DNA of 20,700 nt from Holosporales bacterium (GCA_031273665.1 JAISRK010000054.1:1-20700); one strand, 5' to 3'; positions 6,244 to 14,216 are shown, counted from the first letter of the stretch. Notes: a model not told the origin generated them from the sequence alone. Program-made: numbers and translations.

Positions 6244-6408
6244 ATTACCATCAAGAAACATTCTTTCCTGAGGAGGCAGATGATCTTCTAGTAGTAGTTC
6301 CTCCAGCATTTTATTGGAGACCGGTTCGATCGGAACCGGAACAACAATCTTTGCGACAAGCTGCCTTTGCATTCTTTTCATCTTCATTTCTCGCTAGAAG
6401 ATGCTATT
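6244..6408 (-). pseudogene. Fourth Myb copy, C-terminal fragment only
   Basis: The reading frame RQLVAKIVVPVPIEP then KMLEELLLEDHLPP aligns with the linker and tail of copy 1 (RQLVAGIVTPTPTDP, KMLEELP, EEWLPP). Both Myb repeats and the signal region are gone: homology to the other copies begins near 6408 (TAG.ATCTTCTAG region) and nothing related lies upstream. The normal C-terminal end is also lost, so the frame runs into the conserved spacer and stops at 6172. An ATG at 6387 would start a 71-residue product, but no promoter or good ribosome site is seen. Most likely non-functional. Confidence 0.75.
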
Positions 6409-6798
6409 TCCTCTTGTTTAAGAAATTCTTCTCATTGCAAGATTTATAGGAGGTCTCGCTACATAATCCTCCGCAAGAACGGACCCCCCAACTGAAAAGC
6501 TAAAAAGCCTCTCAGCGATAGGGGTGATCGTTGGTGCGACAGTCTTTCGAGGGGAAAGTTGGGGTGTCCGGCAAGAAAAAAGCCACCGCACCATACATAG
6601 TGATGATCGCTTCTCGACTTAAAGGGTGCGTGTGACAGTAAAAGAATTTTTGCGTATCACTTAATACGGTCTGTACGACCACGAAGTCTAATGTAAGGAT
6701 AAGTTCTTCTTGCGCGTACAAGAAACAAAATAGCATTTTAATAAAAGATATAAAAATATTTACCAATTGTTCTTAATGGAATTCAAAAAGCTGTCTCT
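6409..6798. other. Gap between the Myb array and alaS, with one doubtful reading frame
   Basis: The region is downstream of alaS. A minus-strand frame at 6512-6736 (ATG) or 6766 (TTG) could encode about 74-84 residues with a hydrophobic N-terminus (MLFCFLYAQEELILTLDFVV) and a Cys/His/Pro-rich remainder. I recognise no domain, and no clear ribosome site precedes either start. It could be a small gene, a fragment of a lost one, or chance. I find no convincing intrinsic terminator for alaS. Confidence 0.3.
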
Positions 6799-9414
6799 CT
6801 AACTGAGGCTTGAGCCTTTTTGTGAGAATGTTCGCTTTATTGTCGACAAGACATCTTGTGCCTCCAGCTTTCCTTTTCCGCCTCCTTGCGCAAAATCCGG
6901 TCTGCCACCTCCACCGGCATCCTGTAAGGGCGCTATAATCGCATTCAGATACGGAATCGCAGAATGGTCTTTCTGCAGATCTGGCGACACTCCAACGTAG
7001 ACGCTCGTCTGATCCTGGGTTTCTACTAACACCACAACGATCCGTGACGGGGAGGCTTTTTTCAATACGTCTACATGATTTCTTACATCACGCGCATCAA
7101 CACCAAAGACTTTCTGGCATGTCAGTATCGTCTGATCGATCTGTTCTTCGAGAACACCTTTTGAAAATGCTTGTTCAGCTTGCAATCGCCGATTTTCGCG
7201 ACGCAATCGCTCAATATCCGACAGGGTAGTGGTAATGGCGGCACACATTTTTTCCTCAGAGGTGTTTAGCAGCTTCGCGCCATCCGCCACCGTACGGCAT
7301 AAGACTCTTACGTACTGTTCTGCAGCGGCGCCTGCAACGGCTTCAATGCGACGTAAGCCAGAGCCGATACCTGTTTCCGATAAAATATGGAAAAATCCTA
7401 TATTGCCCGTCGCAGCAACATGCGTTCCTCCACATAGTTCAATAGAGTGTGGACCCATGCGGACGACGCGCACGATATCTTGATATTTCTCTCCAAATAG
7501 GGCGGTTGCCCCTGCTGTAATGGCGGTGTTTTTGTCCTCTTCGGAAACGCATACCGGAAAATTTTCTCGAATCCATTGGTTGACGAGATGTTCTATTGCC
7601 TCAAGATCCGTGTGTTGGGTGGGTTCGGTGTGATTGAAGTCGAAGCGCAAACGGCCGGCATCGATAGAAGACCCTTTTTGAGTAACGTGGGCGCCAAGTA
7701 CCATACGTAGTGCCTTGTGTAACAAGTGTGTTGCAGAATGATGAGTGGCAATCTGGCGTCTTCGATCTTGGTCAATATGCGCGATAACGGTGTCGCCTAC
7801 TGCCAACGTTCCTTGTGTGACATGACCCATGTGCAGAAAAACACCTTCGGTGGTTTTGTGTACGTCCGTGATGGCGATGGACACATCTTGCTGCCGACGG
7901 ATTTCTCCATGATCTGCGAGTTGACCGCCAGAAATAGCGTAAAACGGCGTTTTATCTAAAATGAGGACAACGTCTTCTCCGGCAATGGCCTGCTGAACGC
8001 TTTCCTCTCCGCGGATAAGACCCACAACAGAGGCAGACACCTCATCCTTTGTATACCCGCAAAAAGACGTTGCAGGAAAACGCGTGGCAAGAGCTTTCAG
8101 CGCAGGATTTTCACGTACATCTCCAGAACCAGCCCATTGCGAGCGTATGCGTTGTTCTTCAAGAGCTGCCGCAAATGCTTCTTTATCGAGGGAGACATCC
8201 CGCACCCGCAGAATTGTTTCTGTCAGGTCTAACGGAAACCCGTACGTGTCGTATAGCTTAAAAGCCGTGGCACCAGAAAAGGCTTGTTGCGGCGTCAGAC
8301 TTTTTATTTCCTCGTCTAATAGCAGTAAGCCACGTTCGAGAGTCTCACGAAACCGTATTTCTTCGTGCTCTAAAACATTTTTCACACGGGATTCTGCTGT
8401 GCGTAATTCGGGATAATCCGCGCCCATTTCGTGTGTGAGCGTTGGCATTAACTGATAAAAAAATGGTTCTTTCAGACCCAAAAGATGCCCATGTCGTACT
8501 GCACGTCGGATAATACGACGTAAGACGTAACTACGGCCCTCTGGTCCTGGCATTACCCCTTCTGCACATAAAAATGCGGCAGCACGCAGGTGGTCAGCGA
8601 TAACCTTGAATGAAGCTCTGGTCTCTGGCTTTTCTTTATGTCGTGTGATCGTCTCGAGGGTCGTCCGCAATGTTTTGAAGAGATCTATATCGTAGTTGTC
8701 CGTGACGCCCTGCATGATCGCTGAAATGCGCTCTAGCCCCATGCCCGTATCAATAGATGGCTTGGGTAACGGCGTTTTTTGGCCATTGCCTTGCTGATCG
8801 AATTGCATAAAGACCAAGTTCCAGATTTCGACGAACCTATCGCCGTTTTCGTCTGGGCTGCCAGGAGGGCCTCCCGAGAAACGAACGCCGTGATCATAAA
8901 AAATCTCGGAGCACGGACCACACGGTCCTACGTCCCCCATAGACCAAAAATTGTCCATCGTTGTAATGGAAATGGGGGTGATTCCTGCGATTTTCTGCCA
9001 AAGAGCGCTGGCCTCTGTATCTTCATGAAAAATCGTTACGCACAAGCGGTCTTTGGGAAGACGCAATTCTTGCGTTAGAAACGTCCAGGCGAACCGAATC
9101 GCTTCTTCTTTGAAATATTCCCCAAAAGAGAAGTTTCCCAGCATCTCGAAGAACGTATGATGCCGTGCTGTATATCCAACTTGGTCGAGATCGTTGTGCT
9201 TTCCACCGGCGCGGAGGCATTTCTGTACGGTTGTTGCTCGCGAACAAGGCCGTGTTTTTACGCCCGTAAAAACATCCTTGAACTGTACCATACCCGCATT
9301 TGTAAACAGCAACGAAGGGTCTCCCGCAGGAACGAGATCACTCGATGGAATGATTCGGTGGCCATTTTTATCAAAAAAAGATAAAAAAAGCCGCCGAATT
9401 TCCTGCGTCTTCAC
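6799..9414 (-). CDS. alaS: Alanyl-tRNA synthetase
   Basis: 871 residues, near the usual length. It charges tRNA-Ala in the cytoplasm and hydrolyses mischarged Ser/Gly-tRNA. The class II catalytic core is N-terminal: FTNAGMVQFKDVF (38-50), the RHHTFFEMLGNFSFG block (84-98), GPCGPCSEIFYDHG and GMGLERI. The editing domain carries HSATHLLH (about 558-565) and the distal CGGTH metal-binding motif (about 660). The C-terminal DHHA1-type domain ends in a Gly-rich GGGGGRPDFAQGGG. The start is GTG at 9414, 3 nt after the recA stop, with AGG 7 nt before it inside the recA end; this implies cotranscription and probably translational coupling with recA. recA-alaS adjacency is common in alphaproteobacteria. 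Confidence 0.98.
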   Translation of the reverse strand: MKTQEIRRLFLSFFDKNGHRIIPSSDLVPAGDPSLLFTNAGMVQFKDVFTGVKTRPCSRATTVQKCLRAGGKHNDLDQVGYTARHHTFFEMLGNFSFGEYFKEEAIRFAWTFLTQELRLPKDRLCVTIFHEDTEASALWQKIAGITPISITTMDNFWSMGDVGPCGPCSEIFYDHGVRFSGGPPGSPDENGDRFVEIWNLVFMQFDQQGNGQKTPLPKPSIDTGMGLERISAIMQGVTDNYDIDLFKTLRTTLETITRHKEKPETRASFKVIADHLRAAAFLCAEGVMPGPEGRSYVLRRIIRRAVRHGHLLGLKEPFFYQLMPTLTHEMGADYPELRTAESRVKNVLEHEEIRFRETLERGLLLLDEEIKSLTPQQAFSGATAFKLYDTYGFPLDLTETILRVRDVSLDKEAFAAALEEQRIRSQWAGSGDVRENPALKALATRFPATSFCGYTKDEVSASVVGLIRGEESVQQAIAGEDVVLILDKTPFYAISGGQLADHGEIRRQQDVSIAITDVHKTTEGVFLHMGHVTQGTLAVGDTVIAHIDQDRRRQIATHHSATHLLHKALRMVLGAHVTQKGSSIDAGRLRFDFNHTEPTQHTDLEAIEHLVNQWIRENFPVCVSEEDKNTAITAGATALFGEKYQDIVRVVRMGPHSIELCGGTHVAATGNIGFFHILSETGIGSGLRRIEAVAGAAAEQYVRVLCRTVADGAKLLNTSEEKMCAAITTTLSDIERLRRENRRLQAEQAFSKGVLEEQIDQTILTCQKVFGVDARDVRNHVDVLKKASPSRIVVVLVETQDQTSVYVGVSPDLQKDHSAIPYLNAIIAPLQDAGGGGRPDFAQGGGKGKLEAQDVLSTIKRTFSQKGSSLS

Positions 9415-9417
9415 GAT

Positions 9418-10476
9418 TTAGCCTATTGCGCGGCGCCGCTCTTCTACGTCAACAGATGGAGTAGCAGGTACAGGGGCCGAAAGTGCAGCGACCACAAGCC
9501 CAGCATTTTCTCGCAGTGCAGACTCGATTGCTTGTGCGACACTTGGAGAATCTTTTAAGAATTGCCGTGCTGCCTCTCGTCCTTGACCAAGGCGCTGGCC
9601 CTTATAAGCGTACCAAGTTCCTGATTTTTCTATAATTTCAGCTTTCACTCCGAGATCCAATAATTCTCCTGTTTTCGAAATGCCTTCTCCATAGAGAATA
9701 TCAAGATCTACAACCCGGAAGGGAGGAGCTAACTTGTTTTTAACGACTTTTATGCGCGTTTGGCTCCCAATAGTCTCTTCCTTTTCCTTAATGGAGCCGA
9801 TGCGTCGAATATCTAGTCGCACAGAGGCGTAGAACTTTAACGCATTACCTCCTGTTGTTGTCTCTGGATTGCCAAACAGCACCCCTATCTTCATACGAAT
9901 TTGGTTGATGAAGATGACAATACAGTGTGATCGCGAAATCGTTCCGGTGAGCTTACGCAATGCCTGGCTCATGAGGCGGGCTTGCAACCCCATATGAGAA
10001 TCCCCCATATCTCCCTCAAGTTCCGCCTTTGGAACAAGAGCCGCGACGCTGTCAACAACTACGACATCGATAGCACCAGACCGTATTAAAGTGTCGGTAA
10101 TTTCTAACGCTTGTTCGCCTGTATCCGGCTGCGAAATAATGAGATCATCAACATTGACGCCTAGTTTTCTGGCGTAAACAGGATCTAAAGCGTGTTCAGC
10201 GTCCACAAAGGCACACATCCCGCTGCCTTTCTGCGCTTCCGCGACAACGTGTAACGCCAAAGTTGTTTTTCCGGAGCTCTCTGGACCGAAAATTTCAATA
10301 ACACGTCCACGCGGGAATCCTCCGATACCCAAAGCAATATCAAGACCCAAAGATCCTGTTGATATGCTGTCAACTTCAATAGCGCTCTCTCGTTGTCCAA
10401 GGCGCATGACAGATCCCTTACCAAAAGCACGTTCAATTTGTGCTACTGCGGCCTCTAAAGCTTTCTGCTTATCCAT
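9418..10476 (-). CDS. recA: Recombinase RecA
   Basis: 352 residues; ATP-dependent strand exchange protein for homologous recombination and induction of the SOS response. Walker A is GPESSGKTT (64-72). Further signatures are [14 protein letters not shown], the [20 protein letters not shown] stretch covering loop L2, and [14 protein letters not shown]. The N-terminal helix ([20 protein letters not shown]) and C-terminal domain are both present. The ATG at 10476 follows AGGG at about 5 nt. It is the first gene of the recA-alaS pair and is divergent from tRNA-Val. No alphaproteobacterial LexA box (GTTC-N7-GTTC or GAAC-N7-GAAC) is visible upstream; only a different dyad at 10532-10550 is seen. Confidence 0.99.
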   Translation of the reverse strand: MDKQKALEAAVAQIERAFGKGSVMRLGQRESAIEVDSISTGSLGLDIALGIGGFPRGRVIEIFGPESSGKTTLALHVVAEAQKGSGMCAFVDAEHALDPVYARKLGVNVDDLIISQPDTGEQALEITDTLIRSGAIDVVVVDSVAALVPKAELEGDMGDSHMGLQARLMSQALRKLTGTISRSHCIVIFINQIRMKIGVLFGNPETTTGGNALKFYASVRLDIRRIGSIKEKEETIGSQTRIKVVKNKLAPPFRVVDLDILYGEGISKTGELLDLGVKAEIIEKSGTWYAYKGQRLGQGREAARQFLKDSPSVAQAIESALRENAGLVVAALSAPVPATPSVDVEERRRAIG

Positions 10477-10531
10477 ATTTCCCTATAACTTTTGAAAGTG
10501 GTTACCCTCCACGAACAACACAGTAAAGGGC

Positions 10532-10550
10532 TCTTGCGCGAGATGCAAGA
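10532..10550. promoter_or_regulatory. Dyad upstream of recA
   Basis: TCTTGC-N7-GCAAGA is a 6-bp inverted repeat with a 7-bp spacer, 56 bp before the recA ATG and 34 bp from the tRNA promoter's -35. It could be an operator for recA or a chance hairpin. It does not match known LexA sites of alphaproteobacteria, which are direct repeats. Confidence 0.3.
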
Positions 10551-10583
10551 CGGTATCTATAGCGTCAAACACCACTTGCAGTC

Positions 10584-10613
10584 TTGACAAAGAATAGCGG
10601 GACTCCATATTAA
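10584..10613 (+). promoter_or_regulatory. Promoter of tRNA-Val
   Basis: A perfect TTGACA (10584-10589) lies 18 bp from TATTAA (10608-10613), and the mature tRNA begins 7 bp later. The layout is that of a strong sigma-70 promoter starting close to the tRNA 5' end. Confidence 0.65.
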
Positions 10614-10619
10614 CTTGTG

Positions 10620-10694
10620 GGACGCTTAGCTCAGCGGTAGAGCATTACCTTCACACGGTAGGGGTCGCAGGTTCAATCCCTGCAGCGTCCACCA
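10620..10694 (+). tRNA. tRNA-Val (anticodon CAC)
   Basis: A 75-nt cloverleaf can be drawn by hand. The acceptor stem GGACGCT pairs with AGCGTCC; the D stem is GCTC/GAGC. The anticodon stem TTACC/GGTAG (one T-G pair) encloses the loop TTCACAC with anticodon CAC at 10652-10654, reading GUG valine codons. The T arm holds GGTTCAATCC. Discriminator A and an encoded CCA end the gene. A small GAAGA/TCTTC hairpin follows. No integrated element is seen beside it. Confidence 0.96.
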
Positions 10695-10711
10695 GAAGAT
10701 TCTCTTCGTTT

Positions 10712-10743
10712 AAAAAAATCCAACGCTCTCCTAAGAAGGCGTT
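10712..10743 (-). terminator. Intrinsic terminator of tsaD
   Basis: On the minus strand AACGC pairs with GCGTT, with an inner partly paired TTC/GAG, followed by GGATTTTTTT. The stem begins in the last codons of tsaD and includes its stop. The T7 run gives the classic intrinsic terminator form and separates tsaD from the convergent tRNA gene. Confidence 0.75.
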
Positions 10744-11756
10744 AGAAGGTCTTTCAACTCCCAATGGGGATCAGGGGCCTCTCTCAGATTGTTACGGCAT
10801 CCGCAACGGAATTGCTCTAATCCCGCCCAAGCGATCATCGCTCCGTTGTCTGTGCACAACTCTACCGGTGGAACGACAAAGGGGATGTTACAAGAAGTGG
10901 CAAAATCCTCGATGGCTTTTCGTATAGTTTGGTTGGCGGCGACACCTCCTGATAGAACAAAAGCGGTGGGAGAAACATTGTGCACAGCCTCGAAGGCGTT
11001 TTTATACCGACTCACGCACACATCTGCTATCGCTTGCTGAAAACTCGCGCAAAAATCGGCGCGTATCTGATCTGACATGTCTGGGAGACGCTTGAACAGG
11101 GTGTACGCTGCTGTTTTTAATCCAGCAAAAGAAAAATGGCATCCTGGCTGACCTTTCAAGGGACGCGGAAACGCAAAACGTTGGGGGTCGCCATTCTTCG
11201 CGCAGGCTTCCAGCGCTTTTCCACCGGGGTACGAAAATCCAAGCATACGACTGACTTTGTCAAACACTTCTCCTGCGGCATCATCCAACGAGTGCCCTAG
11301 TACCAAATAGTTTCCGACTCCACGGGCCAAACACATTTCGCTGTGTCCGCCAGAAGCGATGAGCACGAGGTAAGGAAAGGCAACATCATGTGTTAAGCGT
11401 GCAGTTAAAGCATGTCCTTCGAGATGATTGACCCGCACAAGAGGACGTTGCCACGCTAACGCCAAGGCTTTGGCAAAAGATAAGCCGACCCATAAGCTAC
11501 CGCTCAACCCAGGTCCCGCCGTAACCGCGATAGCGGAAAGGCGCTGTACAGGCACGGGTGCTTCTTCTAAGACCGATTGCACGAGAGGAGCAATTTTTTC
11601 CAAGTGCGATCGGGCGGCAATATCGGGGACAACGCCGCCGAAAGCGGCATGATCTTTTACCTGGGAGGCAACAACATGTGCATGAATTTTTCGCTGATCG
11701 TCAACAATAGCGGCCGCCGTCTCATCACAACTGGTTTCTATTCCCAGAACGTACAT
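10731..11756 (-). CDS. tsaD: tRNA N6-adenosine threonylcarbamoyltransferase TsaD
   Basis: 341 residues from the ATG at 11756. TsaD transfers the threonylcarbamoyl group from TC-AMP to A37 of ANN-decoding tRNAs, together with TsaB and TsaE. Signatures: the N-terminal GIETSCDETAAA, AGPGLSGSLWVG, the metal ligands H111 and H115 in NHLEGHALTARL, SGGHSEM, and the C-terminal CTDNGAMIAWAG. The ASKHA-fold length is normal (E. coli about 337). An ATG at 11777 would add MDSTEES, but GGAAGAG sits immediately upstream of the 11756 ATG, which also gives the family's standard N-terminus. It is divergent from the hemY-like gene, with 74 bp between the two preferred starts. In many alphaproteobacteria the hemC-hemD genes lie at this point; here they are absent. 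Confidence 0.97.
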   Translation of the reverse strand: MYVLGIETSCDETAAAIVDDQRKIHAHVVASQVKDHAAFGGVVPDIAARSHLEKIAPLVQSVLEEAPVPVQRLSAIAVTAGPGLSGSLWVGLSFAKALALAWQRPLVRVNHLEGHALTARLTHDVAFPYLVLIASGGHSEMCLARGVGNYLVLGHSLDDAAGEVFDKVSRMLGFSYPGGKALEACAKNGDPQRFAFPRPLKGQPGCHFSFAGLKTAAYTLFKRLPDMSDQIRADFCASFQQAIADVCVSRYKNAFEAVHNVSPTAFVLSGGVAANQTIRKAIEDFATSCNIPFVVPPVELCTDNGAMIAWAGLEQFRCGCRNNLREAPDPHWELKDLLTPS

Positions 11757-11830
11757 ACTCTCTTCCGTGGAATCCATTGATTCTATGTAATAGTCTCGTT
11801 ACTCTTGGCGGTATTGTAAAGGGGGGAAGC

Positions 11831-13150
11831 GTGTACGCTACTCTGTTCAAGGCAATTCTTATTATCGCTGCCTTTGTTATTTCAAGTTTCTTCCCAGAAA
11901 CCGTATCGTTGGAAGGATATGGCAAACGTTTTGATGTCACCCTGGTACATCTTACGACTTTCTTGGCTGTGTTTGTCGTTGCTGCGGACGTTTTTTATCG
12001 TTGCTACCGTACTATACGGGGGATATTCGTCTTTTCGCCAGAAGTGCGGCTTAAAAAAGGCCTCGTCAATATGCAAGTTTGCTTTGAGACCCTCTCTTTG
12101 AACAACACAAAGGACGCCAAAAAAGCGCTTGTAAAAGCGCGTCAGATGTTAGGAAAAGATGTTCCACTGCTCTTGTGGTTTGAAGGACGTATTGCCCATC
12201 TAGAAGGAGACACTCATCGCGCACAGAGTCTGTTCTATGCTCTTAATGCTCGAGAAGATGGCCGCTTCTTGGGGTCTTATAGCCTGTATCAAATGGCTCA
12301 GAAAGGACACGATACCGCCAACGCTCTAACGGCCTTAGAAGGAGCTATCGACCGTTATAAAAATTCGGAGGTACTTCTTACACAAGCGTTTTTGCTGGCT
12401 GTCGCCGAGAAACGCTTTGATAAAGCGCGCACTTTTCTTGCCTCTCTCCGAGGAACACCCTCTGCTTCCACGTACGCTACGCAATGGGAGGCGCTGTCCT
12501 ACTTTTTAGAAGCGCAGCAAACAGAGCAGAAGCACGCTAAGATGCTTTTGCGACAATGCGCGGAAATGGCTCCGGAACTTACTATTCCGGTTCTGGCGTA
12601 TTTCAAAACAATGAGCCCCATGGAAAAAAAGTTGCGGGGTCGGTCTTTACTGAAAAGGGCTTGGAAAGTAGTCCCTCATCCATTGATTGAAGAAGCATTT
12701 ACTGATACGTTCTCCACCAGAAAAACGGCGGAAAAGATGCGATGCTTGCAACATCTCTTCGCGGAAAACCCGGCATCTTGGCTTTCTTCCTATGGATTGG
12801 GAAAAGTGGCTTATGAAATGGGTTTATGGGGTGCGGCTCTTAGCCATTTTGACCAGGCGTACGCGGCTTTTCCCGCGCGCGTTTGTGCTGAAAAAGCGTT
12901 AGAACTTGTGAAGATATTGTATCCTGAAGATCCAGAACACACGCCTGAATATATTGTTTGGCAAGAAAAATACCAAGATGGATGCTCTATGCCCACCTGG
13001 ATATGTAAGAACTGTGCGCACCACCTGGAGTCTTGGGAACCCTTCTGTTCTGTGTGCAATTCTTTTGCGTCTATCACGTGGAGTGCGCGTCTTTCTGCAG
13101 GAGAAGGTCCTTCAGCGGCGCTCCTTCCTAAGGAGTTGTTTGCGGAATGA
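11831..13150 (+). CDS. hemY: HemY-like inner-membrane TPR protein with C-terminal Cys4 motif
   Basis: I choose the GTG at 11831, preceded by AAGGGGGGAAG, which gives 439 residues starting directly with a membrane segment, as in the family; a TTG at 11777 is an in-frame alternative with no ribosome site. Two hydrophobic helices (about 4-20 and 37-55) form the HemY N-terminal membrane domain. An alpha-helical TPR-type region fills 80-380 (for example LLWFEGRIAHLEGDTHRAQ). The C-terminus has CKNC and CSVC (C392, C395, C406, C409), a rubredoxin-like metal site as in LapB/YciM. HemY-type proteins are found near heme genes but their function is unsettled; this is not protoporphyrinogen oxidase. The LapB resemblance suggests an envelope role. 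No heme gene is beside it. Confidence 0.8.
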   Translation: MYATLFKAILIIAAFVISSFFPETVSLEGYGKRFDVTLVHLTTFLAVFVVAADVFYRCYRTIRGIFVFSPEVRLKKGLVNMQVCFETLSLNNTKDAKKALVKARQMLGKDVPLLLWFEGRIAHLEGDTHRAQSLFYALNAREDGRFLGSYSLYQMAQKGHDTANALTALEGAIDRYKNSEVLLTQAFLLAVAEKRFDKARTFLASLRGTPSASTYATQWEALSYFLEAQQTEQKHAKMLLRQCAEMAPELTIPVLAYFKTMSPMEKKLRGRSLLKRAWKVVPHPLIEEAFTDTFSTRKTAEKMRCLQHLFAENPASWLSSYGLGKVAYEMGLWGAALSHFDQAYAAFPARVCAEKALELVKILYPEDPEHTPEYIVWQEKYQDGCSMPTWICKNCAHHLESWEPFCSVCNSFASITWSARLSAGEGPSAALLPKELFAE

Positions 13151-13237
13151 GAAGTATCTTACTGTACCTGTACAAGGATCAATGCCTTAATTTGAGACAA
13201 GATATGTTGAATAGAGGGATGATGCCACAAGGTGAGT

Positions 13238-14188
13238 ATGAATAAAGCTATTGTTGTAGCGGTCGTTTTTGGGGGCTTGGCCCTTGGAGGTGTTTTTTTC
13301 ATAGCCGGGATTTTTACCGGCATATCCGTTTCCTTACGAGAAGAGCGTACTCTTTCTCAATCATCAGAGGGGAATTGGCCGCCGCCCAATTTAAAAGCTC
13401 CGAGTAGGTTGTCTGTTAATACGACACCGTCCGCAGTGTCAACGTCGGAGTCTGGGAAAAGCGCTTCTCAAGGCCTTCTGGCTTCGCAAGAAAAGCAAGT
13501 TGAGGATGGGATGTTGTTACGTGCGGAAGACAAGCCGCAAGTAGGTATCGAAAAGCTCTTCGAAAAAGTGCCAGAGACGCCCGCAACCGCCCCTTTTGCC
13601 GATGCCTTAAAAGGAGCAGCTCAAGCCTCAGTGGCACAACAGGAAAGTGCCGCTGTGTCGGCGGCAAAAGCGCAAAAATCTACGGGAGACACTCCCCCAA
13701 CAAAGACGTCCTCATCAAGCGACCAAAAAACGGTGTCGCCTTCTGCGGATAGTTCAAAAAACCCCAACGACAAGAATACGATGAGTTCCCCTAGAAACCT
13801 CCAGTTGGATGAGAGTTCACCTGTTCTTGTGACCAAGCCGGACAAACTTGTGCCGTCCGCAGAAGAGCTATTTGATGAGCTCGCCAGGGACGAGAGACAG
13901 GCGCTTCCATCTATTGACGATCCGTTGGCGAAAAGCTCGGTTCCTGTTTTTGTTGTCGTCGGCACGTTGGCTTATGAAGATATGGTTCAGATCTCTGCTT
14001 TGTTAAAGGGTCACGGATATAAAGTTTTCACACGAAGGGTGCCATCTCCAAAGGGGCAAAAATTCCTTGTGTTGTCTGGTCCTTTCCGAGAAAGAGAAAA
14101 TCCCAAACAGTTGCTTGGTTGGTTGCGCAGAAATGACTTCAAGACGGCAAAACTGATGACCTTAAAGCAACTGAAAGAACAATATTAA
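13238..14188 (+). CDS. Membrane-anchored protein with SPOR-like C-terminal domain
   Basis: 316 residues from the ATG at 13238, with AAGG 5 nt upstream; the GTG at 13232 overlaps that ribosome site and is less likely. One N-terminal membrane helix (about 4-28) is followed by a long low-complexity Ser/Pro/Thr/Lys linker (about 45-230) and a compact C-terminal domain (about 235-305) with FVVVGTLAYEDMVQISALL and FLVLSGPFRERE, matching the two halves of SPOR peptidoglycan-binding domains. This single-span, cytoplasm-in topology is typical of division or cell-wall proteins (FtsN-like). The SPOR assignment is by pattern and is moderately sure. It lies 87 bp after hemY and is followed by a small hairpin and a new promoter. 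Confidence 0.65.
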   Translation: MNKAIVVAVVFGGLALGGVFFIAGIFTGISVSLREERTLSQSSEGNWPPPNLKAPSRLSVNTTPSAVSTSESGKSASQGLLASQEKQVEDGMLLRAEDKPQVGIEKLFEKVPETPATAPFADALKGAAQASVAQQESAAVSAAKAQKSTGDTPPTKTSSSSDQKTVSPSADSSKNPNDKNTMSSPRNLQLDESSPVLVTKPDKLVPSAEELFDELARDERQALPSIDDPLAKSSVPVFVVVGTLAYEDMVQISALLKGHGYKVFTRRVPSPKGQKFLVLSGPFRERENPKQLLGWLRRNDFKTAKLMTLKQLKEQY

Positions 14189-14194
14189 CTGTTT

Positions 14195-14216
14195 CGCAAT
14201 TACCGATTGCGGTTTT
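14195..14216 (+). terminator. Small terminator-like hairpin after the SPOR gene
   Basis: CGCAAT-TACCG-ATTGCG is a perfect 6-bp stem with a 5-nt loop, followed by GTTTT. The stem is short and the T run is only four, so termination would be partial. Its 3' arm overlaps the -35 of the next promoter. Confidence 0.45.

Larger units (their letters stand above)
3776..6408 (-). repeat. Tandem array of four Myb-gene units
   Basis: Four homologous units lie head to tail on the minus strand. Homologous start codons are at 4434, 5269 and 6072, giving spacings of 835 and 803 bp; the fourth unit is a 3' fragment. Homology covers the promoter-leader, the gene and the downstream spacer: each spacer contains GGAAAyACGTG and then GATTATGAGGG. 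Whole gene-plus-promoter units were therefore duplicated. No transposase, integrase or flanking direct repeat is visible. Confidence 0.88.

Noticed and set aside
3776..6408. CRISPR array or transposon as the source of the repeats
   Set aside because: Repeat units are about 800 bp coding genes with promoters, not short direct repeats with unique spacers, and no transposase or terminal inverted repeats are visible.
7044..9421. Multiple plus-strand frames of 60-110 codons inside alaS
   Set aside because: All are antisense shadows of the well-supported alaS coding sequence.
10477..10619. LexA/SOS box upstream of recA
   Set aside because: A lone GAAC at about 10513 has no partner at the required 7-bp spacing, so no standard alphaproteobacterial box is claimed.
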